A DNA stretch of 28,478 nt from GCA-020348445 sp965372465 (GCA_965372465.1 CBDVCK010000010.1:1-28478); one strand, 5' to 3'; counted from the stretch's first letter, positions 9,201-15,811 are shown. The notes: generated by a model from the letters alone, not told the origin. Translations and numbers: made by a program.

Positions 9201-10184
9201 ATTGATTGGATAAATCCATCAGACGATTCCGGAATAAAAACAGGTGTGTGGTACAAGATAGGCGCTCCCCCGACCTCGGACTCAGATGGAACATGGGTAG
9301 CAGACAAACCCATTACAGTAGCTGGCTCCCAGGGAGAGAATACGATTTATATCTGGCTGGAGGATAATTTGGGAAACAAAAATCATCTCAACTTTGGCTC
9401 CACTCTCTTTTATTTGGACAGTATGGCACCTAATATTACCCATACTCCAGTTACACATGCGAAAAAAGGAGAGGCTATAACGATCTCTGCCACCGTAATC
9501 GATAATATCGGGGTAAAGAATGTTACATTACATTATAAAAAGCAGGGAGATGAAAGTTTTGAGAGCATCCCTATGAGCAAAGAGGGTGATGTATATTCCG
9601 CGGATATCCCCTCCTCATTTGTGACAGAAAAGAAAATCGAATACTACATCTCAGCAAGCGACGAGATCAACACTGCAACTTATCCCAGTTCAGGTGCAAC
9701 TACAGATTATTTACCAATCGACGTGGAGGATGAAGATGTTCTATTCCTTCCTTCATGGTTATGGCTATTACTGGTGCTGTTCATAATACTCGCATTAATG
9801 ATTCTTTTTATGTCCCTCAGGAGGAGCGATGAAGGAGGGGAAGTTGGGGTATCGGAGGAAGAACAGGAAATTGGTGCCGAGGAAAGTGAATCCCCGGTAG
9901 AGGAATCCGCAGTTATTGGAACTGAGGAGGAAGGCGGATTAGGGGATTTAGAAGAGGAGCCACAACCTCAAGAACAACCATCACCTGAGGAGGAATCAGA
10001 ACTCGTAAAGGGTAAGGAACTAACGGGGACACCCCTACCCCCAAAACCAGGCCAGATTCCTCCTCCACCAGCCCAAGACATAGCGGATGATGAGATATTC
10101 AATATGATTAAGGCAAAGTTCCAAGAAGGCAAGATATCCGAAAAAACCTTCGAAGACTTCAAAAAAAGGTATAATAAAGAATAA
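3282..10184 (+). CDS. Giant membrane-anchored surface protein with 20 propeller blades, Ig-like modules and SHOCT-like tail
   Basis: A predicted cell-surface protein of 2300 residues. A signal peptide (about 1-27) is followed by 20 tandem units of about 60 residues (72-1280). Consensus: NPVLDLGxxGSWDD, PSVI, YKMWYTGxDG, RIGYATSxDGINWTK. This is the pattern of five-bladed propellers in the GH32/43/130-like sugar-binding superfamily, and 20 units would make four propellers. Next come a beta-rich module (1282-1375), an Fn3-like module (1380-1484), six Ig-like modules (1485-2045) and a last Fn3-like module (2046-2150). A membrane segment (2153-2179) followed by RRS puts the acidic tail inside the cell. 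The last 32 residues resemble a SHOCT domain. NxS/T glycosylation sequons are frequent, many of them in the INWT motif. An alternative GTG start lies at 3273. A role in carbohydrate binding, adhesion or as a cell-wall layer is inferred. Catalytic activity is not shown. Confidence 0.88.
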   Translation: MIGSNIKKVFIWLVICALGMQMIPVSIMGDTWVQTTQEDFEGGETWDTNVTLSPGNITLEPSPIDWIKAQGNPIIDMGPEGTWDDAGVNFPKVIDNGPGYQIWYTGNDGSQKYIGYAESDDGYTYLKYSKNPILVNGSAGTWDDDSVMGPAIIFNGSGYQMWYTGFDGSNLRIGYATSPDGINWTRYGSNPVLDIGPNPWDNSHVGYPSVIFNGSGYQMWYSGYTATNYNIGYASSPDGILWTKYSGNPVLIGDFGQWDEKDIANPTVYYNGSEYLMWYQGFDGPGNSDIYKIGLATSPDALTWTKSTFNPVLQPGDSGYWDDRNVFNPNVIFKDNKYRMFYAGEKNGELKLRIGSAESFDGINWTKKAKNPTLDIGQVGTWDSVEVYGPCIVKDGSEYKMWYTGADGTDVRLGYANSTDGEIWNRPNLGLISYGGNTNNNIVLDIGLPGEWDDDSLQGPTVIIDEDEPIFKYKMWYAAKGIILRIGYAYSSDGFSWIKYNDPITMVPPYEFSDPVLDLGSSGEWDDSHVLFPKVIKEDNEFIMWYGGDDGSANYKIGFATSLDGINWTKHPMNPILRPGPAGQWDEQYVIWPHILKEVNIYRMYYQSGGANYKIGYAESLDGINWTKLSDNPILNIGHDGTWDRLRVGHPFVLKDGYEYKMWFSGHDGSRWRIGFATGAYGSKFKKEPSNPVLNLGPLGSWDDYGIGAPSILYQNGTYKMWYVGTEGGPNTDKIGYATSSDGLVWSKYYQNPVLKPSPPETWDDTLVGYPSVIFNGAEYLMYYNAITFVGDPNGKIGIANSSDGINWIKYPLNPIIDLGPPGSWDDSSIHDCSVVYHDGLYRMWFTGSPSGGIDAAEIGYATSLDGYNWSKYPGNPVFNKGGGGAWDSSLVALPSVWYDGNEYHLWYTGRDAGGNFKFGYANSDDGINWTKNPDNPILSPGSGGSWDNLLILSPNVVKINNSFRMWYGGSDGSQDRIGHAISYDGVNWTKRAVNPVMDVGEPGSWDDNHVNMPSIHFDGSTYKMWYGGYDGTNYQIGYATSNDAENWVKESNNPVLSLGLSGEWDDYHVSDMDVLFNGTEYKMWYSGHDGTNYKIGYATSNDGINWVKHGGNPILSLGSSGSWEDEGVSSPSIFYDGFSYKMWYTGFDGANRRIGYATSSNGINWTKYAGNPVINLGSSGAWDETDSYHPNVIFEDGLYKLWYAGDDGVNWGMGFATSYDGINWIKSKINPILKSGPVGTWNDDRIYCPTIIKNGTAYRMIFSGYDGTIVRMGIATSDYTSTGTFESSIYDSGNSGTFWNSISWNETLPPNTLITLSVRTGNTPQPDSTWTNWTEEIYDSFGSIISQPRSRYLQYRATLISLDAKHTPILEDVTVNYDLNEASAPILVSPSNDLWTTNNIPTFTWNFSDPNFDFQLQYNLEIDEDPMFGGVVNMSVYVFTSLEEWISVFIIPDGTWYWRVRTMDHYELWSDWSENRSVNIDTTPPASPTPVIAQPDTWTNVNSFTVNWTDPSDFSGVKPGAWYKIGSPPTSNSDGTWQAANPITATSLESQQTIYIWLEDNLGNVDFQNNATTVLYLDTTPPSTPINLGAVPDSWTGSNSFSINWTNPADDSGVKVGAWYKIGSPPTSNSDGTWTDVRPFTVTSSEGQQLIYVWLEDNVGNVDYLNNATVSLYLDTTPPNAFTPTADPSGWTSNDQPTITFLTTDSASGISHYEVQVDTGSFFTQTSSYTIPSQTDGTHTVTVRAYDNVGNYRDGTVDIYIDTTAPEAFTPAADPSGWTTNDQPQITFSTTDATSGVSHYEVGIDGGSFTIQTSPYTLPSLSDGTHTITVRAYDNAGNYREGTVEIYIDTTCPSVPSEVEATPDSWTQTNSFVIEWTNPTETDTSGIKVGTWFKIGSPPTLNSDGTWIGDKPITVTSLEGEQVIYIWLEDNIGNVDYNNYGTTTLYLDTTPPGPPTNVTASPGSWAFVNSFNIDWINPSDDSGIKTGVWYKIGAPPTSDSDGTWVADKPITVAGSQGENTIYIWLEDNLGNKNHLNFGSTLFYLDSMAPNITHTPVTHAKKGEAITISATVIDNIGVKNVTLHYKKQGDESFESIPMSKEGDVYSADIPSSFVTEKKIEYYISASDEINTATYPSSGATTDYLPIDVEDEDVLFLPSWLWLLLVLFIILALMILFMSLRRSDEGGEVGVSEEEQEIGAEESESPVEESAVIGTEEEGGLGDLEEEPQPQEQPSPEEESELVKGKELTGTPLPPKPGQIPPPPAQDIADDEIFNMIKAKFQEGKISEKTFEDFKKRYNKE
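3495..7119 (+). repeat. 20 tandem ~180-bp coding repeats (propeller blades)
   Basis: Twenty diverged copies each begin with a codon block for N-P-V/I-L and end with the SxDGINWTK block. The mean period is about 181 bp (60.4 residues). Units 6 and 7 carry insertions between blades (about 10-14 residues), and unit 20 degenerates after GIATS. The copies differ strongly in DNA sequence, so the array is old rather than a recent expansion. Confidence 0.9.
7732..9420 (+). repeat. Six Ig-like coding repeats in order A-A-B-B-A-A
   Basis: Unit A (about 96-100 codons, four copies from about 7732, 8021, 8833 and 9130) has TTPPxxP, WT..NSFxxxW, GxWYKIGSPPTSxSDGTW and IYIWLEDNxGN. Unit B (about 86-89 codons, two copies from about 8311 and 8575) has FTPxADPSGWT, GxSHYEV, DGTHTxTVRAYDNxGNYR. 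The B pair sits exactly between the two A pairs, as after insertion of a duplicated pair. Confidence 0.85.
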
Positions 10185-10217
10185 CTTCCTCAGTCCAGAA
10201 TTTGATAATTGCTGCGA

Positions 10218-10228
10218 AAGATAAATAC
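10218..10228 (+). promoter_or_regulatory. TATA-like element of the PKD-protein gene
   Basis: AAGATAAATAC sits about 26 bp before 10251. This supports a leaderless or nearly leaderless start at the ATG at 10251 (or 10260) over the upstream TTG at 10209. Confidence 0.5.
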
Positions 10229-10250
10229 CTTCCAGGCCTCCTTTTCAAAT

Positions 10251-11558
10251 ATGATATTCATGACTAACGAGAAAGCCCCGCCTATCATCGGAGCAGTTTT
10301 GCTTGCCCTTGGAATAGTAGTGTTGTTCTTCACTTTCTATCAGACGATGTTGCTTGCCCAGAGTCCTGGAGAGTACTTTCGGGAGCAGTTTCCGGAAGAG
10401 GAGGAGGAAGCCCAGGGACCAGAAGCCAGGTTTTCATGGAACTCGGACGGCCTGGATGCCTGGTTCATTGATGAGTCAGAGCAGGGTGATGTCCCCATTA
10501 CCATGTGGGAATGGAATTTCGGGGACGGTTCAACAAGCAATGAGCAGAATCCCTCATATACCTTTAATTCAGACGGCAATTATAGAGTAAGGCTGAGAGT
10601 CGAGGATCAAAACGGTCTTTCAAGCTCTGCAGATACTGACTTGTATGTGGACCGCCAGAATCAAAATAACGGAGAAAGTGAAGGAGATTTTGGTGGATTT
10701 GATCTCAGTATGGGAAATTTCGCACTTCCCTTTGCAGCAGCCCTCTTGGTAGGTATCCTGTTCTTAGTGATGTACCTCGTGGGAGCTTCCCTTGTAAAAG
10801 CCGGTTGGAATCTATTAAAACCCGGTCCTTCAACAATCAAGATGAAGATAAAACCGAAAAAATTGGAAGTCGAGCAGGCTGTACAGGAGCCAATGTATGC
10901 GGCTCAATCTGCTCCTGCACAAGCTCCAGTTGCAGTCCAACAAAATCCAGTATATGCTCCCCAGCCAACGTCAGCTGCAGTTATCGCATCCATGCAGTCA
11001 TTACCTGCGAATTCTCAAGCCCAGGCACAGAACAATCAACCATCTTATGCTCAATCGGGTCCTGCGAGCTATCCTCAGGGATCACCTACCCAGCAACAGG
11101 CATCCCCCCAATCAAACCTGACCACGTTTCAATCTATGCCTGTAAATGATACCCCACAAAATGTAGAACCAAGCACACCGCAACAATCAAACAATACCAA
11201 CCCGCAGCAACCTGCTGACAATACACCCCCATCTCAGAATTATCCTATTAACCAAGAAGAAGGTCAAACAAACCCTCAAACAGTGTCAAATATAGAGCCC
11301 CAAAAGGCAGGTGAGCAGGGGCCCATTTTACCTCCGCAAGGACCGCAACCTGGGCCAAATCCAGCAAGACAAGCAACATCCAATCCTCAAAAAGGGAATG
11401 CTAAACCGAATACTTCCCAACAGACACAAAGAAGAGCCTCCACAAGACCTGCCCAGTCAAATAACAGAAGACAACAGACAAAAAGAAATCCAGCAAATCA
11501 GGGCAAGGGAAAAGCCAAAGGTAGAGGCAAAGGAAAAAAAGGAAAGAAAAGGAAATAA
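10251..11558 (+). CDS. PKD-domain membrane protein with Q/P/N-rich tail and polybasic end
   Basis: A 435-residue protein of unknown function. Membrane segment 1 (12-35) is followed by an acidic linker, a PKD domain (58-133, hallmark WNFGDG at 88-93), membrane segment 2 (157-182) and a long tail. PKD domains are beta-sandwich modules of surface proteins, so the domain should lie outside the cell with the tail inside, which agrees with lysines just after segment 2. The tail (about 205-395) is low-complexity, rich in Gln, Pro, Asn and Ser, and probably disordered. The last 40 residues are rich in Lys and Arg. The gene follows the giant surface-protein gene by 66 bp, with its own promoter-like element. 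A longer frame from a TTG at 10209 exists but would start before the predicted transcript. Partnership with the acidic tail of the upstream protein is an inference. Confidence 0.8.
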   Translation: MIFMTNEKAPPIIGAVLLALGIVVLFFTFYQTMLLAQSPGEYFREQFPEEEEEAQGPEARFSWNSDGLDAWFIDESEQGDVPITMWEWNFGDGSTSNEQNPSYTFNSDGNYRVRLRVEDQNGLSSSADTDLYVDRQNQNNGESEGDFGGFDLSMGNFALPFAAALLVGILFLVMYLVGASLVKAGWNLLKPGPSTIKMKIKPKKLEVEQAVQEPMYAAQSAPAQAPVAVQQNPVYAPQPTSAAVIASMQSLPANSQAQAQNNQPSYAQSGPASYPQGSPTQQQASPQSNLTTFQSMPVNDTPQNVEPSTPQQSNNTNPQQPADNTPPSQNYPINQEEGQTNPQTVSNIEPQKAGEQGPILPPQGPQPGPNPARQATSNPQKGNAKPNTSQQTQRRASTRPAQSNNRRQQTKRNPANQGKGKAKGRGKGKKGKKRK

Positions 11559-11593
11559 ATATCTAGAAACATCATGAAGTAAGCTGCAAAAGA

Positions 11594-11600
11594 TTTATAT
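11594..11600 (+). promoter_or_regulatory. TATA box of the two-domain membrane protein gene
   Basis: TTTATAT lies about 29 bp before the ATG at 11626. Transcription would begin near 11623, so the mRNA is probably leaderless. No Shine-Dalgarno sequence precedes the ATG. Confidence 0.55.
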
Positions 11601-11625
11601 TTGCAAGAATCTTAAGAATTGTACA

Positions 11626-12840
11626 ATGAGGAAGATATTAGCAGTGATTATCCTAATTCTATTGCTATTCATTCAGGGTGTAGAAGGGGAAGATTATATA
11701 AGTAACCCTTCAAACATTCCACTTATTGAGATTTCTAAATTACCCTCTCCTCTAAATGCCAGTGACGATAGTTTTTTGAACTTCTCAATCGAAAACAGAT
11801 ATGAGAAAGATATGTCAAATATCACATTGACAGTTGAGGTTTTTGAGTATGCGACAAAAGATGAAAACATACCAATAAATGAGCTTTCCCATCCACCGTT
11901 TTTAGGTAATGAATTAATTTACATTCATGAAATTCAAAATTTAGCAAATGGAACCCAAGAGTATATTCAAATTCCAGTAACTTCAGCCGCAAATACTAAA
12001 AAAGGCGTTTATTTTATGAGAACACAACTTGCTTTCACTTATGAAAACACCTCATACACCATGAAATCTAAAAGCCATTTTTCAATAGAGGACTGGGCAA
12101 GCGCTACAAGAGCGCCTTTAAGCGACAATGAAGAAGAATTGTATTATTCAGGCAAGGTTAGTATTACATATCTTGATGTGGATGGTATAATCCCTGACTC
12201 TTCTTTTTGTGTTGAAGATGGGAGCGAATCGGTTGAGGGGAAAATTATCACACTCATCATTTGGGGGATTGTAGGTGTGATTCTGTCGATTTTGATTATC
12301 GCGGTTATCATTCTGTTTATTAAAAGAAAATATCCAGGATTGGAAGGGAAAAAGCTCAGGGCTCTGATGATTATAATATTTACAATATGTCTTGCTTTTT
12401 CACTTACCGTTTCATGGGTATTTTGGGAAAAGGAAACCTCATCCACAAAGGATTCGGACTATGGCTTTATGCCAGATTCAGTCTATTATCCGATGTACAA
12501 TACCGCAATTTACTCCCGCTATAAAACAACAGGTTCGATTTTGGCAAATGATTTGTACTTTGCAGAGAAAATATCTGAAATATCAGGAAAACCTTTTAAA
12601 CTAAATAATGAAAGTGAAAGGGATTGGGTCACAATAATGAGTAATTATTGCGATGATGTCTCTTCAAACCTGATCGAGGAATACGAAATAGAGTATGCAA
12701 TTGGCAGCAAAACCTTTCCAAGGCATTTCTATGCATATAGAAGAACCTATTATTCGCGCTTTTTCGCTTCACTACATGAGGAACGATACAAGATCTATGA
12801 GAACAACTATATGAATATCTGGTATGTTTATCCAGAATGA
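11626..12840 (+). CDS. Membrane protein: NEW3-like exterior domain, two-helix hairpin, glycosyltransferase-like exterior domain
   Basis: I do not recognise this 404-residue protein as a named family. A signal peptide (1-21) precedes a beta-rich exterior domain (about 25-155) of the kind seen in archaeal S-layer-related NEW3 proteins (LNASDDSFLNFSIEN, then NITLTVEVFEY). Two membrane segments follow (206-232 and 245-266), joined by a short, strongly basic loop that should be cytoplasmic. The last 130 residues lie outside. Their order of motifs (GSILANDLYFAEKISEISGKP, NLIEEYEIEYAI, YKIYENNYMNIWYV) recalls the soluble C-terminal domain of GT-C membrane glycosyltransferases, but the catalytic membrane part is absent. 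It is the third gene in the surface block and probably acts at the cell surface. The domain analogies are weak and made by eye. Confidence 0.7.
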   Translation: MRKILAVIILILLLFIQGVEGEDYISNPSNIPLIEISKLPSPLNASDDSFLNFSIENRYEKDMSNITLTVEVFEYATKDENIPINELSHPPFLGNELIYIHEIQNLANGTQEYIQIPVTSAANTKKGVYFMRTQLAFTYENTSYTMKSKSHFSIEDWASATRAPLSDNEEELYYSGKVSITYLDVDGIIPDSSFCVEDGSESVEGKIITLIIWGIVGVILSILIIAVIILFIKRKYPGLEGKKLRALMIIIFTICLAFSLTVSWVFWEKETSSTKDSDYGFMPDSVYYPMYNTAIYSRYKTTGSILANDLYFAEKISEISGKPFKLNNESERDWVTIMSNYCDDVSSNLIEEYEIEYAIGSKTFPRHFYAYRRTYYSRFFASLHEERYKIYENNYMNIWYVYPE

Positions 12841-12878
12841 GAGGTATATTTCCTGGGGCTCCCCTTGAATATTGCTTT

Positions 12879-13961
12879 TTAGTACATCCTTGTAAATTTC
12901 TTGTTAAACTCCAGATCCCCAGAGAGCACCCTATTTCTAAAGATCATCCCTTTTGGGAAGTGCACGACCCAGGCCCAGTGCCAGGCAAGGACAATGATTG
13001 GAATGATAAAAAATAATCTGAAATTATTTTTGGTTTTAGCGCATTTTAGGGCATATCCAAGGTATACAGCCAAATATCCCAGGATCATTAACAGGACCAG
13101 GTAGAATAGAATTGGAGCGGCAAAAGAAGCAACAAGAAGAAATGCAAGGAATGCAAATGCCAGAAATGGAAGAGGCTGAACAGGTCTGAAAAGCTCGGGA
13201 TGGATTTTGTTTGCAATAGGCTGGCTTACTGCATAGCGTCTTTGCTGTTTGTAGAATCCAGTGATTGAAGATCTATGATGATGCTTTACAAGAGCCTCAG
13301 GGATATATTTTAGTTTGAAACCTTTTTTCAGTATCTTGATGTTAAGCTCGGGGTCATCGCAGGATATTATGCGGGTGTCAAAACCTTTGATCTCGTCAAG
13401 GACATGCTTGCGGTATGCAGTATTTCTACACACTGTTGTGTAGACATCCGAGCCACTTACCTTCTCTTTTTGGTAGGGATTTTTGCCAAATAGGGGAACA
13501 ACATCAAATGAAGGGCCCTGCACATCGATACATCCGATTGCGGTAGTGATAAGGGATTTATCTGCATTGTCATTTGGCCCACCCACGCCCGCAACATCGT
13601 CCTCGAATCCGTCCATGAGATTGGATAGCCAATCAGAAGGAACAACCATGTCCCCATCCGTAATCGCGATGTACTCCCCTTTTGCATGGGCAAAGGCTTC
13701 GTTTCTCCCCACCCCGACAAGTCCTTCCTTTTCATAGAATCTTATTTCTGGTTCATTTGTATTTTCCGCAATAACAAGCACTATATCTTTTGTGCGATCC
13801 CTTGATTTTCCATCAACCACTATGATTTCGTATTTTTCTTTTGGATAATTAAGGGCAATTAAAGATTCCAGGCACTCCTTTATGGTCCTCTCTATGTTCA
13901 GGACAGTCATGACCACAGAGACGAAGGGTCTTTCATCCTTGCCTTGATGTTCCATATCCAT
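12879..13961 (-). CDS. Family 2 glycosyltransferase with C-terminal membrane segments
   Basis: A 360-residue GT-A-fold transferase that uses a nucleotide sugar. The N-terminal strand VSVVMTVLNIERTI, the acceptor-side VVDGKSRDRT, the metal-binding DGD (102-104), the catalytic-region CDDPELN (201-207) and the QQRRYA motif (239-244) are in the usual order. Three or more membrane segments follow (about 258-302 and 318-345), so it is membrane-bound with its active site in the cytoplasm. It may act on a lipid-linked sugar or polymer. It converges on the preceding surface-protein gene (38-bp gap) and diverges from the next glycosyltransferase. AGGTGA precedes the ATG at 13961 by 3 nt and the in-frame ATG at 13955 by 9 nt, so the start may be two codons later. 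Donor and acceptor cannot be predicted. Confidence 0.88.
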   Translation of the reverse strand: MDMEHQGKDERPFVSVVMTVLNIERTIKECLESLIALNYPKEKYEIIVVDGKSRDRTKDIVLVIAENTNEPEIRFYEKEGLVGVGRNEAFAHAKGEYIAITDGDMVVPSDWLSNLMDGFEDDVAGVGGPNDNADKSLITTAIGCIDVQGPSFDVVPLFGKNPYQKEKVSGSDVYTTVCRNTAYRKHVLDEIKGFDTRIISCDDPELNIKILKKGFKLKYIPEALVKHHHRSSITGFYKQQRRYAVSQPIANKIHPELFRPVQPLPFLAFAFLAFLLVASFAAPILFYLVLLMILGYLAVYLGYALKCAKTKNNFRLFFIIPIIVLAWHWAWVVHFPKGMIFRNRVLSGDLEFNKKFTRMY

Positions 13962-14009
13962 TTCTCACCTGTTCGTGCGCATATTACCTTATGGTATATC
14001 TCATTTTTG

Positions 14010-14017
14010 ATTTATAA
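14010..14017 (-). promoter_or_regulatory. TATA-like element of the reverse glycosyltransferase gene
   Basis: The complement reads CTTATAAAT. A transcript start near 13987 would give a leader of about 26 nt that includes the AGGTGA ribosome binding site. Confidence 0.4.
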
Positions 14018-14183
14018 GAGTAAAATTTATAGATACTATCCCGTCACCTTTACCCCCTCCCCCCTCTCAACAATTGAAAAATGCAGAAAAACAGGAATTA
14101 AGAGGGGATTTGCCGCCAATCCCGTAAGAGGTAAATAAATCGAAACAGTGAAATAGTTGTATAATTTGTAACTCAGAGAAATC

Positions 14184-14978
14184 ATGCTGATATCCATCCT
14201 AATCACAGTAAGAAACGAGGAGAGGAATCTTCCCGACCTTCTTGACAGCCTGGTTGCTCAAGAGCAGCCATTGGAGATCATCATTGTGGACTCTGCAAGC
14301 CAGGATAGAACCGTTGAAATCGCAGAGGATTTTGCAAAACGCCACGATTTTATCAGGATCTACCAGCACGGGGGAACCAGGGGTGAGTCAAGGAATTTCG
14401 GTGCCAAAGTAGCCAAAGGAGAGGCCCTGGCCTTTATCGACGGCGACTGCATTGCCCATCAATCCTGGATAAAGGAGATGAGGGAAGGACTGCAAAACGG
14501 GGACATAGTGGCTGGTAAGACCATTAATATCGGGAACAAGGCATTTGAAGACCTTGACAGAGTTGAACTGTTATACAAAGGATTCGACCTTACATATCCC
14601 AGCTGCAACCTCACTTATAAGAAAGAAATATTTGACAAAATAGAGGGATTCGACTCCTGGTTCAGAACCGCAGAGGACATCGATTTGAATTACAGGGCAG
14701 TGGATGGCGGTGCCCGCCTTATCTACAATGAAAATGCAGTGGTGTACCACAGAACGCGAAGCAACCTTCTGGGGTTCTTTAAACAGGCTTTCTGGAACGG
14801 TTTCGGGAGAAAGCAGCTCACTTTGAAGCACGGCAGATTGTGGAACAACTACCGTCCCGTAGAGATGTTAAAGGCGCATATCACTTTCTGGTACCTGGCA
14901 AGATTGGGAATTGCGCTTCTAGGCTACTTCACATGCAAGTTCTTTAGAAGGAGAAAGTTCGGGCTCCAGAAGGGTTGA
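14184..14978 (+). CDS. Family 2 glycosyltransferase
   Basis: A 264-residue GT-A-fold transferase. Motifs in order: ISILITVRNEERNLPDLL (nucleotide-binding start), IIVDSASQDRT, DGD (86-88) for the metal, and AEDIDLNYR (163-171) with the probable catalytic base. The segment QAFWNGFGRKQ (201-211) matches the acceptor-side QxxxxGxGR region. A single hydrophobic stretch near 222-243 could tether it to the membrane. It is similar in layout to the reverse-strand enzyme next to it but shorter and without the multi-span end. It is followed after 130 bp by a third glycosyltransferase in the same direction. Together with the sequon-rich surface proteins nearby, it may belong to a surface glycosylation pathway (inference). 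Confidence 0.88.
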   Translation: MLISILITVRNEERNLPDLLDSLVAQEQPLEIIIVDSASQDRTVEIAEDFAKRHDFIRIYQHGGTRGESRNFGAKVAKGEALAFIDGDCIAHQSWIKEMREGLQNGDIVAGKTINIGNKAFEDLDRVELLYKGFDLTYPSCNLTYKKEIFDKIEGFDSWFRTAEDIDLNYRAVDGGARLIYNENAVVYHRTRSNLLGFFKQAFWNGFGRKQLTLKHGRLWNNYRPVEMLKAHITFWYLARLGIALLGYFTCKFFRRRKFGLQKG

Positions 14979-15067
14979 ATTGAGGAAGAATCGGCAATAT
15001 CTCTCGTAAAAATGCGGTTTTTCAATCATTTTCATAAATATGGTAATGCTCACATTCAGCAGAAATC

Positions 15068-15079
15068 ATTAAATAATTT
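15068..15079 (+). promoter_or_regulatory. TATA-like element of the DPM1-like glycosyltransferase gene
   Basis: ATTAAATAATTT predicts transcription from about 15100, leaving a leader of only about 9 nt before the TTG at 15109. Confidence 0.4.
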
Positions 15080-15108
15080 CATAATTTACCCACGCAACAG
15101 GCGATGAA

Positions 15109-15801
15109 TTGAGGGTATCCATAATTATTCCCACAATGAACGAGGAGGAGTCCATAGGCGAGGTAATGGACACAATCCAACAGGCTATGAAGGACTTTGA
15201 AGGGGGATACGAGGTTCTGGTGGTGGATACAGAATCAAAGGACAGGACTGTTGCGATCGCCAAATCCAAGGGAGCCAGGATAATAGCTGAGCCCAGAAGA
15301 GGGTACGGAAGAGCTTACAAGACGGGATTTGAAAGGGCAGAAGGGGAGGTTTTGGCCACCCTGGATGCGGACTGCACCTATCCTGCCGAGGACATCCCTG
15401 GCTTGGTAAAGATGCTTGAGGAAGAGAATCTGGATTTTATTACCACTGACAGGCTGTCCAAAATGGATTCTGGAGTGATGTCTGCAAAACATAAGCTCGG
15501 AAACTGGATATTGAAAGTGACCACCAATATCCTTTTTGGTATGCATATCAGGGATTCCCAATCAGGGATGTGGGTTTTCAGAAAGGCCATCCTTGAAAAA
15601 ATAGAACTCACAAGCGACGGCATGCCGCTTTCCGAGGAAATCAAAATCGAGGCCTGGAAGAAAGGTCTTCGCGCCAAGGAAGTGCCCATAATATATCAGA
15701 TGAGAAAGGGCGAGGTAAAGCTTCAGAGCTGGAACGATGGATGGAGAAATTTAAAGTTCCTTTTTTCTAAGCGATTTGGCAAGGCTAAAAAATCTAAGTA
15801 A
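15109..15801 (+). CDS. Dolichol-phosphate-mannose-synthase-like glycosyltransferase
   Basis: A 230-residue soluble GT2 enzyme of the DPM1/AglD type, which transfers a sugar from a nucleotide donor to a polyprenyl phosphate on the cytoplasmic face. Motifs: IIIPTMNEEESIGEV (5-19), VLVVDTESKDRT (36-47), RRGYGRAYKTGF (63-74), DAD (86-88) for the metal, and DSQSGMWVFR (149-158), close to the DTQSG signature of polyprenyl-phosphate sugar synthases. It lacks the membrane segments found in longer archaeal homologues. The start is a TTG: no in-frame ATG or GTG lies nearby, and an ATG five bases upstream opens a two-codon frame whose TGA overlaps the TTG. It probably supplies lipid-linked sugar for the neighbouring enzymes. 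The sugar is unknown. Confidence 0.85.
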   Translation: MRVSIIIPTMNEEESIGEVMDTIQQAMKDFEGGYEVLVVDTESKDRTVAIAKSKGARIIAEPRRGYGRAYKTGFERAEGEVLATLDADCTYPAEDIPGLVKMLEEENLDFITTDRLSKMDSGVMSAKHKLGNWILKVTTNILFGMHIRDSQSGMWVFRKAILEKIELTSDGMPLSEEIKIEAWKKGLRAKEVPIIYQMRKGEVKLQSWNDGWRNLKFLFSKRFGKAKKSK

Positions 15802-15811
15802 GCCTTAAATT

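Noticed and set aside
10209..10250. TTG start that lengthens the PKD protein by 14 residues
   Set aside because: The added part lies upstream of the predicted transcript start and overlaps the TATA-like element. The ATG at 10251 fits better.
12855..12864. GGGGCTCCCC as a terminator hairpin between convergent genes
   Set aside because: The stem would be three or four base pairs with a very short loop and is not followed directly by a T-run.
13944..14138. 64-codon forward frame across the glycosyltransferase spacer
   Set aside because: It overlaps the start and promoter of the reverse glycosyltransferase, has no ribosome binding site and has a composition unlike a protein.
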